From JAJCYK01 sp965212195 (lineage in GTDB: Bacteria > Bacteroidota > Bacteroidia > Cytophagales > Cyclobacteriaceae): a stretch of DNA of 64,000 nucleotides. Below the pieces are notes generated by a model. The model was not told where the DNA came from and did not search any database. It worked only from the letters and a program-made list of their open reading frames with translations. The stretch covers positions 496,001 to 560,000 of the forward strand of contig CBDBUW010000017.1 of assembly GCA_965212195.1 (NCBI GenBank), given 5' to 3'. Below, one piece after another: positions 8,960 through 17,946 of this stretch. Position 1 is the stretch's first letter. Every line of letters begins with the position of its first letter. The translations under genes and the position numbers were made by a program.

Positions 8960-10306
8960 ATGGCACGAATCATAATCTTTTGGTTATTATTAATTGGCAG
9001 TCTATCCACTGAGAGGTTACCACAATATGTAACCGACAACATTCAGAAACGGGTGGAAAGCGGCATAAACCCCAGCATTGCCATTGGTATTCTAGATAAG
9101 CAGAGTGTCCAGTATTACAATTTTGGGACTACCCGTAAACAAGGACCGGAGGTAGACGAGCACACCATATATGAGATTGGTTCTATCTCCAAGGTTTTTA
9201 CTGGAATATTACTGGCACAACAGGTACTTGAGGGCCAGCTGTCCCTAAATGACCCCATCAACCGGTATTTGCCTCCTGTAGCCCAGGTCCCCTTTAAAGG
9301 AACCCAAGAATTAACATTAGGCAGTTTGTCGGACCATACTTCCGGTCTGCCGCGCATGCCCGCAAATTTTACCCCGGCTAATCCCTTTAATCCTTTCGCT
9401 GATTATACAGTGGAACAGTTGTATTCCTTCATCCATAACTACGAACCTGTCCGAGAGGTGGGTGCCCAATACGAATATTCCAACCTGGCTCAAGGGCTGC
9501 TAGGACATATTCTGGCTTCCACTACCGGTACAACTTACGAAGAACTGGTAGTTCAAAATATCGCTGGGCCTTTGGAACTGGTCGAAACCAGGATCACTCT
9601 GGATAAGGTAATGCAGGCACAACTGGCTACTGGCCATAACGCAGGATCGAAAGCCCAAAACTGGGATATTCCCACCCTAGCCGGCGCCGGTGCTATCCGC
9701 AGTTCCACTTCCGATATGCTAAAGTTTCTCTCTGCCAATTTAGGAAATGCCAATACGCCTTTAACGGAGGCCATGAAGTTAAGCCATAAGGTAAGGCATG
9801 ACCAAGCGGGTGAAATGAGAGTGGGTTTAGGTTGGCATATTAAGAAAGGGGCAGAAGGCGATGTAGTTTGGCACAACGGAGGTACCGGCGGTTACCGGGC
9901 CTTTGCAGGGTTTGTTAAGGAAACCGGTAAAGCGGTGGTGGTTCTTACAAATTCAACTATTAGTATAGATGACATCGGCTTCCATTTGCTGGATCCTTCT
10001 TACAAACTTAACCCCGTGAGAAATCGAGATAGTGCCATATCGGTTGCCGAAGATGTTTTACAAGGCTATGTAGGTACTTATCAGTTAACCCCTGATTTCA
10101 ATATTGTGATTACCCGGGTGGGGGGCCAACTTTTTGGCCAAGCTACCGGGCAAGGTAAATTTGAGCTATATGCGGAGACACCCCGGAAATTCTACTTAAC
10201 AGTGGTCCCTGCAGAAATCACTTTTCAAATTGACGGCGAAAAAGTGGAAAGCCTGACCCTGTTTCAAAACGGGCAACAATTGGTGGGAAAAAGGATAGAA
10301 GATTGA
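8960..10306 (+). CDS. serine hydrolase, beta-lactamase class C/DD-peptidase fold
   Basis: 448 aa. The active-site set is complete: S-I-S-K (nucleophile Ser75, Lys78), Y-S-N (173-175) and H-N-G (305-307) followed by GTGGYR. A hydrophobic N-terminus (about 1-16) suggests export or membrane tethering. A C-terminal beta domain of the DUF3471 type (about 365-448; GYVGTYQLTPDF) follows the catalytic domain. Family members include AmpC-type beta-lactamases, D-Ala-D-Ala carboxypeptidases, esterases and D-aminopeptidases; sequence alone does not decide the substrate. The HNG in place of the KTG box points away from classical class C lactamases and towards the esterase/peptidase group. It is flanked by two copies of a non-coding repeat. 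Confidence 0.88.
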   Translation: MARIIIFWLLLIGSLSTERLPQYVTDNIQKRVESGINPSIAIGILDKQSVQYYNFGTTRKQGPEVDEHTIYEIGSISKVFTGILLAQQVLEGQLSLNDPINRYLPPVAQVPFKGTQELTLGSLSDHTSGLPRMPANFTPANPFNPFADYTVEQLYSFIHNYEPVREVGAQYEYSNLAQGLLGHILASTTGTTYEELVVQNIAGPLELVETRITLDKVMQAQLATGHNAGSKAQNWDIPTLAGAGAIRSSTSDMLKFLSANLGNANTPLTEAMKLSHKVRHDQAGEMRVGLGWHIKKGAEGDVVWHNGGTGGYRAFAGFVKETGKAVVVLTNSTISIDDIGFHLLDPSYKLNPVRNRDSAISVAEDVLQGYVGTYQLTPDFNIVITRVGGQLFGQATGQGKFELYAETPRKFYLTVVPAEITFQIDGEKVESLTLFQNGQQLVGKRIED

Positions 10307-10665
10307 GCCAGTGGCCTGGAGATTGACCATTTTATCCGGCGACAAAGGCCGAATTAGATCATTTCACCTTGGGGGAATCCCCCCGCCCCAGTTTTAATTT
10401 AAGTCATTGGGGCGTCAAAAATTGAGATTGGGAAAATTTTAATAAGTTCCCAAATAATGTGGCAGTAGCCCCAGTTTAAAGAGTTGATCCCACCTCCAAT
10501 GCTAGGTTATTAACCTAATTTTTCCCTTTAAAACAATATAAATCAAACCACTTGATGATTGATATCAATTTTAGAGAAGTGTTTTACAACTAGCTTAATT
10601 TGTTTTCAAAATCAATCAGTTAGCAAGAAAGTGCTATAAAAAAGATTACCGAAAAGACCAATCAA
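10307..10665. other. 359-bp intergenic region before ppdK
   Basis: Holds repeat copy B (10363-10449) and an A/T-rich leader before ppdK. A short inverted repeat (TAGGTTA/TAACCTA, 10503-10517) is followed by a T-rich stretch but has almost no loop. No small ORF with a plausible start was seen. Confidence 0.55.
10363..10449 (+). repeat. G/C-run dispersed repeat, copy B
   Basis: Co-linear with copy A (8712-8799). Shared blocks are TTCACCTT, a GGGGG run, a C run followed by GCCCC, GTTTTAA, GTCAA and TTGAGATTG, with scattered substitutions and one- or two-base indels. It is in the same orientation as copy A on the other side of the serine hydrolase gene. Confidence 0.7.
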
Positions 10666-13410
10666 ATGGAAGCAACTACCAATATTAAAAAACGCGTATT
10701 CAAATTCGGTCCTGAAACTACTGAGGGCGGAAAAGACATGAAACCCCTGCTGGGGGGCAAGGGAGCGAATATCGCTGAAATGTGTTTATTGGGAATCCCG
10801 GTGCCTCCGGGTTTTACCATTACCACTGAAGTTTGTGCTGAATATCAGCAAGATGGTTCTGAAAAGTTGAGACCTCTGCTGAAAGAAGAAGTGGAAGCTG
10901 GAATTGCTGAAATTGAAAGAGTAATGGGGGCTACTTTTGGTTCCCAGGAGCGCCCTTGTTTGCTTTCTGTACGTTCGGGAGCCCGGGATTCTATGCCCGG
11001 GATGATGGATACAGTACTTAACATCGGACTGAATGATCAATCCGTAAAAGGATTGATCGCTATGACCGGCAACGAGAGATTTGCCTGGGACTCCTATCGC
11101 AGGTTTATTCAAATGTATGGCGACGTGGTGATGAAGATCAATAATCTCACGGATGATTCCGAAGACATATTTGAAAAAATACTAGCATCTAAAAAGGCCA
11201 AAAAACACCTGCATTCCGATCAAGAACTATCTGTTTCAGACCTGCAGGAAATTGTAGAAGAATTCAAGCAGGTGATCCGTAGGTTTACCGGGAAGGATTT
11301 TCCCACGAATCCCTGGGAACAACTTTGGAACTGCATGCTGGCAGTGTTTGACAGCTGGTATACGCCCAGGGCTGTCTATTACCGTCAACTCCACCACATC
11401 CCGGAAGAATGGGGGACCGCCTGCAACGTGCAGGCTATGGTATTTGGCAACATGGGTGATGAATCCGGATCAGGAGTAGCCTTTACACGCAATGCAGCTA
11501 CCGGTGAGAATCGCTTTAACGGAGAATATCTGATCAACGCCCAGGGAGAAGATGTGGTGGCTGGCACCCGTACTCCCTTGCAAATAACCCAGCATGCATC
11601 CCGGGAGTGGGCCCAACTAATGGGTATCGAAGAGGCAGAACGCAGTCAGCATTACACATCGCTGGAAGAATGCATGCCCGAGGTCTATCAGGACCTCTAT
11701 GAATATCAGCAACGTTTAGAAGAGCATTTCAAAGATATGCAAGACCTGGAATTCACCATCCAGGCAGGTAAGCTATGGATGCTGCAGACCCGTACCGGTA
11801 AAAGGACCGGAGCCAGTATGGTGAAGATTGCTATGGATATGCTGGCCGAAAACATGATCGATGAAAATACTGCCTTGTTACGCATGGATCCTAATAAACT
11901 GAATGAATTGTTGCATCCCATCTTCAAGCAAGAGGAATTGGAAAGGGCCGTACAGCTTGCTAAAGGACTACCCGCATCACCAGGTGCCGCCAGTGGCCAA
12001 ATTGTGTTCTCATCACATGAAGCAGAAGATTTAACAAATCGCGGTAAAAAAGTGATTCTAGTGAGGGTAGAAACTTCCCCGGATGATCTACCCGGTATGA
12101 ATGCGGCTCAGGGTATTTTAACCGCTCGAGGTGGTATGACCTCTCACGCTGCGGTAGTAGCCCGTGGTATGGGCAAATGCTGTATCTCCGGTGCCGGTGC
12201 CTTGAGGATCAATTACGAAAAGCAGATCATGACCATTGGTGATGAAATATTCAGACCGGGGGACCTGTTATCATTGAATGGTACCACAGGCCTGGTCTAC
12301 CAAGGAAAGCTGGACACCGTAGAGCCGGAATTAAGTGGTGACTTCGCTGATTTAATGGAAATGGCAAACAAGCATGCCCGGCTTCAGATTCACACCAATG
12401 CCGATACTCCTGAGGCGGCCGTATTGGCCCGCAAATTGGGAGCCACCGGCATAGGCTTATGCCGCACCGAACATATGTTCTTTGGCGACGATCGAATTAC
12501 GGCCATGCGAGAGATGATCCTGGCCTTGGATGAGCAGGGCCGACAAAAAGCCTTGGACAAATTATTACCTATGCAGCAGGGTGATTTTGAAAAAATATTG
12601 GAAGCCATGCAAGGGTTAAAAGTTACCATTCGTTTATTGGATCCGCCTTTACATGAATTTATTCCTACCACACCCGGACTTCAGAAAAAAATGGCCGCCC
12701 GCATGGGCATCGGTTTAAAAGAAATCGCTAAAAAGGTAGAAAGCCTTAAAGAGATCAATCCCATGCTGGGCCACCGCGGATGTCGCTTGGGGAATACGTT
12801 TCCCGAAATCACCCGCATGCAAGTGAGAGCTGTGATACAGGCAGCCCTTAATCTCAAAGCAAAAGGTATAAAGTCCCATCCGGAAATTATGATTCCACTG
12901 GTAGGACATGTGAAAGAATTTATAATGCAAAAAGAAATTGCCCAAAAGGAGATGGAAAATGTCTTTAAGGAGCAACAAGATTCAATGGAGTGTCCCATTG
13001 GAACGATGATTGAAGTTCCTAGGGCCGCTTTGATAGCCCATGAAATTGCCAGAGAAGCTGAATTCTTTTCTTTCGGAACCAATGATCTTACTCAGATGAC
13101 CTTTGGATTTTCCCGCGATGATATCGGTGGTTTTTTACCAATTTATTTGAGTAAGGGAATCTTAAATAAAGATCCCTTCGCAGTATTAGACCAGGAGGGA
13201 GTAGGTCAACTGGTACAAATGGCCTTAGACAAAGGAAGACATGTAAATCCCAATTTGTCAGTGGGTATCTGTGGTGAACATGGGGGTGAGCCCTCTTCCG
13301 TGGAGTTTTGCCATGAAATAGCAATGGATTACGTGTCCTGTTCACCCTACCGGGTACCAATAGCCAAGTTGGCGGCGGCTCAGGCGAATATTAAGTCTAC
13401 TACTCGGTAG
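10666..13410 (+). CDS. ppdK: pyruvate, phosphate dikinase
   Basis: 914 aa, the usual length for bacterial PPDK. The enzyme interconverts pyruvate + ATP + Pi and phosphoenolpyruvate + AMP + PPi in the cytosol, allowing gluconeogenic PEP formation or PPi-linked glycolysis. The N-terminal ATP-grasp domain opens with GGKGANIAEM. The swivelling His domain carries GGMTSHAAVVARG with catalytic His494 and the regulatory Thr492. The C-terminal TIM barrel binds pyruvate/PEP and ends with GICGEHGGEPSS (catalytic Cys about 869). It is a single-gene unit. No PPDK regulatory kinase/phosphatase gene is adjacent. Confidence 0.97.
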   Translation: MEATTNIKKRVFKFGPETTEGGKDMKPLLGGKGANIAEMCLLGIPVPPGFTITTEVCAEYQQDGSEKLRPLLKEEVEAGIAEIERVMGATFGSQERPCLLSVRSGARDSMPGMMDTVLNIGLNDQSVKGLIAMTGNERFAWDSYRRFIQMYGDVVMKINNLTDDSEDIFEKILASKKAKKHLHSDQELSVSDLQEIVEEFKQVIRRFTGKDFPTNPWEQLWNCMLAVFDSWYTPRAVYYRQLHHIPEEWGTACNVQAMVFGNMGDESGSGVAFTRNAATGENRFNGEYLINAQGEDVVAGTRTPLQITQHASREWAQLMGIEEAERSQHYTSLEECMPEVYQDLYEYQQRLEEHFKDMQDLEFTIQAGKLWMLQTRTGKRTGASMVKIAMDMLAENMIDENTALLRMDPNKLNELLHPIFKQEELERAVQLAKGLPASPGAASGQIVFSSHEAEDLTNRGKKVILVRVETSPDDLPGMNAAQGILTARGGMTSHAAVVARGMGKCCISGAGALRINYEKQIMTIGDEIFRPGDLLSLNGTTGLVYQGKLDTVEPELSGDFADLMEMANKHARLQIHTNADTPEAAVLARKLGATGIGLCRTEHMFFGDDRITAMREMILALDEQGRQKALDKLLPMQQGDFEKILEAMQGLKVTIRLLDPPLHEFIPTTPGLQKKMAARMGIGLKEIAKKVESLKEINPMLGHRGCRLGNTFPEITRMQVRAVIQAALNLKAKGIKSHPEIMIPLVGHVKEFIMQKEIAQKEMENVFKEQQDSMECPIGTMIEVPRAALIAHEIAREAEFFSFGTNDLTQMTFGFSRDDIGGFLPIYLSKGILNKDPFAVLDQEGVGQLVQMALDKGRHVNPNLSVGICGEHGGEPSSVEFCHEIAMDYVSCSPYRVPIAKLAAAQANIKSTTR

Positions 13411-13517
13411 CCTATTTGTTATTTCGGATTGACCGCAAATCATCATAAAAAGTGATCAAAATCATAAAAATCATCTCAAATCAACCTTAATATTAATCAA
13501 GTACCAAGTCACCCATT

Positions 13518-13928
13518 ATGAAAAATCCAAAAACAAGAAGTCTGGTTATTTTACTGACTACAGTTCTGTTCCTTATTTCTATGGGATTTAATGTATTTCA
13601 AGATAGTTGGACGGTACCGGCCAAATACAAAAAAATGGAAAATCCTGTTTCCTGGGACAATGAAGGTAAACTTATTGCCAAACAGTTGTACTCCAAGCAC
13701 TGTAAGTCATGTCATGGAAAAACAGGTTTAGGTGATGGCCCAAAAGCCAAGGAGTTGGATACCTCTAGCGGCGACTTTTCAATAGCAGAATTTCATGCAC
13801 AATCTGATGGAGAATTGTATTATAAGACCACATTCGGCAGGGATGATATGCCTGCATATGATAAAAAGATCTCCAGCGATGAGGATCGATGGTTGCTAGT
13901 ACATTATATGAGAACCTTCAAAAAGTAA
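13518..13928 (+). CDS. mono-haem cytochrome c, membrane-anchored or exported
   Basis: 136 aa. An uncleaved anchor or signal peptide (about 8-26) precedes one haem site, CKSCHG (Cys62, Cys65, His66), with the class I spacing GKTGLGDGPKA. The probable axial Met is in DDMPAYDKK (about 111). The C-terminal helix LLVHYMRTF is typical of small class I cytochromes. It is the first gene of a ten-kilobase co-directional respiratory island, 68 bp before the nine-haem gene. It probably shuttles electrons in the periplasm; the partner is inferred from context only. Confidence 0.88.
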   Translation: MKNPKTRSLVILLTTVLFLISMGFNVFQDSWTVPAKYKKMENPVSWDNEGKLIAKQLYSKHCKSCHGKTGLGDGPKAKELDTSSGDFSIAEFHAQSDGELYYKTTFGRDDMPAYDKKISSDEDRWLLVHYMRTFKK

Positions 13929-13996
13929 ATAGCTTCTCAAACAATTGAAATAATTCAATCTCTCAGATATGCAGTAATATATAAACAAGCAAAGCC

Positions 13997-15415
13997 GTGA
14001 AAGTTCTACAGAAAATATTGGCCGTATTCACCGGGTGCTTCCTTCTAATTGGAGCTTGTACCCACGACAACCAGGAACTAGTCTTGACTAGTATCAAAAC
14101 CATAACTTCCACACCTAATGCCATATCGCAAGGAGGCACTTTAACACTGAGTGTTACGGTGGATGCCGTGGGCAGCACCAGCTTTTTGTGGAATGCTGCC
14201 ACCGGAGTTTTTAGTGATCCTCAAAACGACACCACTCAGTGGACCGCCCCGGATGTACCTGGGACCTATATTATTTCTGTGGTGGTAACAGATGATATAG
14301 GCAGTGAGGTAGGGTCCATCGAAGTACCTGTAGATGTGTACTTACCCACTGTTTCACCCTCTTTCGTGGGCATTAATAACTGTGCTCAATGCCATTCCGG
14401 GATCACCGATCAATGGAACGGCACTGACCATGCGGAAGCCTTGGCCACACTTGAAGGAATATTTCAAGAAAACAATTCCAGGTGTCTTGCCTGCCATACT
14501 GTAGGATATGACCCTGATATTGATAATGGTGGATATGATGAAGTACCAGTGGCCCGTCTAGCAAATGTATCATGCGAAAACTGCCATGGCCCAGGAAGTG
14601 AACATAACGGTGATCCCAGTGGCATAGCCATTTCATACGATGCTAATACTTGTGGAAGTTGCCATCAAGATGAACATCATCCCTATATCGAAGAATGGTC
14701 CATGTCTGAACACGCCACCTCCCTGGAATCTGCCGGTGGATTCGTTACTCAAAATGAAAGATGTATAAAATGTCATGTAAGTGAGGCCTTTGTAGCCTTC
14801 CTCAATACCGGTGAAACCCCGGCAATAGCCGACCTGCCTTCCATGAACCCCATCAATTGTCAAAGCTGTCACGATCCCCATTCTCATGAAGGTGAGGGGC
14901 AATTGAGGATCGCCTCCGTAGATCTGGTCTGCGGCGAATGCCATACCGCAGGTACGATTGAGGACCCGCAAGACCCGGGTACTCCACACCATTCCCAGTG
15001 GAATATGCTGCATGGTACGGATGGTCTGGAATATGATGGATTTGAATATCCTGACTCACCTCACTTCTTGGTGGTGGAAGGTAAATGTGCTTCTTGCCAC
15101 GTGTCCATGGAGCCATTTGGTGGACAAGGATCTCCGGCTAAAACAGGGCACACCTTCGAACCGGAACTCCGAGCTTGTCTTACTTGTCATCCCAACGCCA
15201 CTGACTTTGACATTAACGGTGTTCAAACCAGCATTACACTTTTGATTGAGGAACTCCGAGCCGAATTGGATGCTGCTGTGGACACGGAAACTGTAGCATA
15301 CAAGCAAGCTCTATACAATCTTGAATTTGTAGAAGCTGATGCCAGTCATGGTGCTCACAACTATAAATATGCAAAAGCCTTGCTTGAGTCTTCCATAGCC
15401 AATTTTAATCCATAA
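13997..15415 (+). CDS. nine-haem c-type cytochrome lipoprotein with Ig-like domain
   Basis: 472 aa from a GTG start. The signal ends in the lipobox LIGAC (Cys21). Residues about 30-115 form an Ig/PKD-like beta domain. Nine CxxCH motifs follow, near residues 128, 161, 192, 217, 254, 286, 312, 362 and 392 (CAQCH, CLACH, CENCH, CGSCH, CIKCH, CQSCH, CGECH, CASCH, CLTCH). The W-x-x-x-D/E-H-A spacing after haems 1 and 4 (QWNGTDHAEAL, EWSMSEHATSL) resembles the cytochrome c554 / multihaem electron-carrier group. A C-terminal helical region lacks haem. It probably moves electrons across the periplasm or at the outer membrane. It is followed within 11 bp by the next lipoprotein gene. Whether it is an enzyme or a pure carrier is not decided by sequence. 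Confidence 0.88.
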   Translation: MKVLQKILAVFTGCFLLIGACTHDNQELVLTSIKTITSTPNAISQGGTLTLSVTVDAVGSTSFLWNAATGVFSDPQNDTTQWTAPDVPGTYIISVVVTDDIGSEVGSIEVPVDVYLPTVSPSFVGINNCAQCHSGITDQWNGTDHAEALATLEGIFQENNSRCLACHTVGYDPDIDNGGYDEVPVARLANVSCENCHGPGSEHNGDPSGIAISYDANTCGSCHQDEHHPYIEEWSMSEHATSLESAGGFVTQNERCIKCHVSEAFVAFLNTGETPAIADLPSMNPINCQSCHDPHSHEGEGQLRIASVDLVCGECHTAGTIEDPQDPGTPHHSQWNMLHGTDGLEYDGFEYPDSPHFLVVEGKCASCHVSMEPFGGQGSPAKTGHTFEPELRACLTCHPNATDFDINGVQTSITLLIEELRAELDAAVDTETVAYKQALYNLEFVEADASHGAHNYKYAKALLESSIANFNP

Positions 15416-15426
15416 GCCCTAGTGCC

Positions 15427-15834
15427 GTGAATACCAACAGTATTATCAAAGGGAAGTACTTCATTACTGTATTAGCCCTGTTTTTAGGTGCCTTGGTTCT
15501 GAACGGGTGCTACGAAGACATAGTGGTACCTGTACCCACTCCTGTAGTATCAGGAGAGGTAAGCTTTGCCCAGGACATTCAACCAATTTTCAATGCCAGC
15601 TGTAATGGCATCGGTTGTCATAATAATGGCGGTGTTGCTCCAATATTAACAAGCAACGCAGCTTATGGAGCCTTGATCAATGGCGGATACATTGATACCC
15701 AAAACCCCTCCAGCAGCGGACTGTATCAGTGGATGATAGGTAACGGAGATATAGATATGCCACCGAGTGGACCCATCGCATCAGCCAATGCTACGGTACT
15801 GGCCTGGATCCAGCAAGGAGCGTTAAACAACTAA
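15427..15834 (+). CDS. cytochrome-like lipoprotein with CX4CH motif
   Basis: 135 aa from GTG at 15427, with lipobox LVLNGC (Cys28). The sequence FAQDIQPIFNASC starts a cytochrome c-like fold, but the haem motif is C-N-G-I-G-C-H (59-65), with four residues between the cysteines instead of two. A later D-M-P-P segment (about 111-114) could give the axial Met, and the end LAWIQQGALNN is the usual terminal helix of this Bacteroidota/Planctomycetes cytochrome-like type. It sits between the nine-haem cytochrome and the DUF5777 barrel. Haem binding is likely but not certain given the altered spacing. Confidence 0.8.
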   Translation: MNTNSIIKGKYFITVLALFLGALVLNGCYEDIVVPVPTPVVSGEVSFAQDIQPIFNASCNGIGCHNNGGVAPILTSNAAYGALINGGYIDTQNPSSSGLYQWMIGNGDIDMPPSGPIASANATVLAWIQQGALNN

Positions 15835-15845
15835 ACCCCCTGAAA

Positions 15846-16736
15846 ATGACGATCGAATTAAAAAATCGCCTAAAAGTCATACTTTTTCTACTGGGAATTT
15901 TGATATGTTTTAGCCCTGCAGCACTAGCTCAGGATGAAGAAGTGGAGCAAGAACAACTGGCTAGGGCTGCCTTCGAAAGTGCTCAGCTGATTGATAATCA
16001 TTCTTCCTATGTCTACGAAAAGGGTACGCTGGAGATGAACATTCAACATCGCTTCGGATTGGTAGACAATGGTATATCCGACGTTTTTGGCATTTTTGGG
16101 CCCTCTAATATTCGTCTGGGATTTGGGTATGCACCTATTAATAGACTAAACGTTGGCTTTGGATATACCAAGAATAAGCAATATTTAGATTTAAACGCAA
16201 AATATGCAATCCTTCAGCAAACCCGATCCGGAGGTGTACCCGTAAATGTAACCTATTACGGAAATATGGCTTTTGATCTGCGGGATGAAAACAATTTCAT
16301 AAACTCCTCCGACCGCATCTCTTTTTTTCATCAGCTGATCATCAGCCGCCGTATCACTCCTAAATTTTCCGCCCAGATCGCCCCCAGCGTTTCTCATTTC
16401 AATGCTGTGGAAGGATACGTCACCAGGGAGGGAGAAGTAGAAGCGATCATGAACAACAATCATTATGCTATTCACCTGGGTGGAAGATACAAATTCAGTG
16501 GTCAGGGATCTCTTATTGCAGGATATGATCAGCCCATAACTGAACACCTGACCAACAATCCGCATCCAAACTTGAGCCTGGGCGTGGAACTGGCTACCAG
16601 CAGTCATGCTTTTCAAATCTTCTTTGCCAATTATAATGCCTTGGTACCACAGGAAAACAACATGTTCAACAGCCACAACTTCGAGGATGGTGATTTCCTC
16701 ATCGGATTCAATATCACCAGATTGTGGTCATTTTAA
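15846..16736 (+). CDS. DUF5777 family outer-membrane beta-barrel protein
   Basis: 296 aa with a Sec signal ending at ALAQ (about 29). The body alternates polar and hydrophobic residues in strand-length segments, with repeated aromatic girdles (RLGFGYAPINRLNVGFGY, GNMAFDLRDE, YAIHLGGRYKF), and closes with a terminal Phe, as expected for an outer-membrane barrel. The pattern fits the DUF5777 family, which in Bacteroidota commonly accompanies cytochromes and redox proteins. Position in the island suggests either a conduit that holds haem proteins across the outer membrane or an export barrel; this is inference. It is 11 bp downstream of the CX4CH gene. Confidence 0.8.
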   Translation: MTIELKNRLKVILFLLGILICFSPAALAQDEEVEQEQLARAAFESAQLIDNHSSYVYEKGTLEMNIQHRFGLVDNGISDVFGIFGPSNIRLGFGYAPINRLNVGFGYTKNKQYLDLNAKYAILQQTRSGGVPVNVTYYGNMAFDLRDENNFINSSDRISFFHQLIISRRITPKFSAQIAPSVSHFNAVEGYVTREGEVEAIMNNNHYAIHLGGRYKFSGQGSLIAGYDQPITEHLTNNPHPNLSLGVELATSSHAFQIFFANYNALVPQENNMFNSHNFEDGDFLIGFNITRLWSF

Positions 16737-16748
16737 ACATGCTGAAGA

Positions 16749-17003
16749 ATGAGCTCTAAATCAAATCGCAGAAAATTTTTGTTGAAAACCCTGAAGGCAG
16801 TGGTGCCCATTAGCATGGGCTCCGCCCAGGCATCAGCGGATACTCCACAAAAAATCAAGTTAATGACCTCCGACGGCCAAATTGTTGAAATGGATCAGGA
16901 GTTATTGGAGCAGGTAGCTCAAAAATCACCAGACAAAACCACCCGCAAAGAGATATTAAACTGGACCGAACAGGTGAAAACCAAATCCCAACCTCATGAA
17001 TAA
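16749..17003 (+). CDS. small Tat-signal-like protein, partner of the Fe-S subunit
   Basis: 84 aa. The N-terminus carries a twin-arginine-like motif (SNRRKFLLK) and a short apolar stretch ending ASA. The mature part, KIKLMTSDGQIVEMDQELL, is visibly related to residues 34-52 of the next protein (KVKLLAQDGELIEVDKAFL). It therefore looks like a truncated paralogue of the N-terminus of the Fe-S subunit, without cysteines. Its last codons overlap the next start by 8 bp. Possible roles are an assembly or docking peptide of the NrfCD-like complex; no function is recognised from sequence. Confidence 0.75.
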   Translation: MSSKSNRRKFLLKTLKAVVPISMGSAQASADTPQKIKLMTSDGQIVEMDQELLEQVAQKSPDKTTRKEILNWTEQVKTKSQPHE

Positions 17004-17937
17004 AAGCCGTAGAGAGTTCTTAAAAAAAGGAGCGGTGGCGGGAGCTATCACAACGGCCGGAGTATCTGCCTGGTTGAGAAAACAGGGAATAACAGAGACT
17101 GGTGAAAAAGTCAAACTTTTGGCCCAGGACGGAGAGTTGATCGAAGTGGATAAGGCCTTTCTAAAGCTTCACGCTCAAGCCAATTCAGAAGTACTGGCCA
17201 GGAATACCACGGGGAGAGAAGGGATCAAAGGCAAGAAATTCGTAATGGTAGTGGACCTGGGACGCTGCAAAAATGCCAGAAAATGTGTGATTGCTTGCCA
17301 AAAAATGCACTATCTGCCGGAAGACAAGGAATGGCTGAATATAAAGTTGATGAAAGATAATGATCAGTCAGCTCCTTACTGGTTCCCGAAAATGTGTTTT
17401 CATTGCGACAATCCCCCTTGTGTGAAGGTCTGTCCGGTGGACGCTACGTTTAAGCGAACAGATGGATTGGTTTTGATTGACAATGAACGATGTATCGGCT
17501 GCAAGTTCTGCATGGCTGCTTGTCCCTATTCCACCAGAGTATTCAATTGGGATGAGCCGGATTTGCCAGAAACAGTCAAGGAAATGACGTATTCCCCGGA
17601 AACCAGTGTACCCAGTCAACATGGCACAGTAGAAAAGTGTGACTTTTGTCCCGACATGGTGCGCAAGGGTAAGCTACCTGATTGCGTTACCGCCTGCCCT
17701 AACGGAGTATTCTATTTCGGCGATGAGATTGAAGATGCGGTTACTAACGGTGATGAAACAGTGCGACTTAGCGAACTTCTCAGAGACCGTGCCGGATACC
17801 GGTTTATGGAAGATTTGGGCACCAAACCGAGAGTTTATTATCTGCCTCCAGCAGACAGGATGTTTCCGGTGGAAAGAGGCTTTAAGGATCTTACAGAAGA
17901 ACAGAAAGAACGATACAAAGATGTGAATCTTGATTAG
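16996..17937 (+). CDS. Tat-exported four-cluster ferredoxin subunit (NrfC/DmsB-like)
   Basis: 313 aa. A Tat signal (MNKSRREFLKKGAVAGA...) directs folded export. Cysteine groups for four [4Fe-4S] clusters follow: CKNARKCVIAC; CFHCDNPPCVKVCP; CIGCKFCMAACP; and CDFCPDM with CVTACPNG. Together these define the electron-transfer subunit of the complex iron-sulfur/NrfD family (NrfC, PsrB, HybA, ActB C-terminal part). It should sit on the periplasmic face and pass electrons between the NrfD-like quinol subunit (next gene, 9 bp away) and the haem proteins upstream. No molybdopterin catalytic subunit is encoded nearby. Confidence 0.92.
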   Translation: MNKSRREFLKKGAVAGAITTAGVSAWLRKQGITETGEKVKLLAQDGELIEVDKAFLKLHAQANSEVLARNTTGREGIKGKKFVMVVDLGRCKNARKCVIACQKMHYLPEDKEWLNIKLMKDNDQSAPYWFPKMCFHCDNPPCVKVCPVDATFKRTDGLVLIDNERCIGCKFCMAACPYSTRVFNWDEPDLPETVKEMTYSPETSVPSQHGTVEKCDFCPDMVRKGKLPDCVTACPNGVFYFGDEIEDAVTNGDETVRLSELLRDRAGYRFMEDLGTKPRVYYLPPADRMFPVERGFKDLTEEQKERYKDVNLD

Positions 17938-17946
17938 CAACCCTGT

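Noticed and set aside
8960..10306. Calling the serine hydrolase a class C beta-lactamase resistance gene
   Set aside because: It has SxxK and YxN but H-N-G instead of K-T-G plus a DUF3471 tail, which fits the wider esterase/peptidase family better.
10503..10517. Inverted repeat TAGGTTA/TAACCTA followed by T residues, considered as a terminator
   Set aside because: The loop would be a single base and the site is about 200 bp after the serine hydrolase stop, so terminator function is not supported.
12390..13082. Several minus-strand frames of 90-130 codons within ppdK
   Set aside because: ppdK is complete and conserved on the plus strand; the opposing frames have no recognisable features or ribosome-binding context.
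14633..15013. Long open frame on the minus strand inside the nine-haem cytochrome gene
   Set aside because: It lies opposite a gene with nine intact haem motifs, and its translation shows no domain, signal or sensible composition. It is an antisense shadow.
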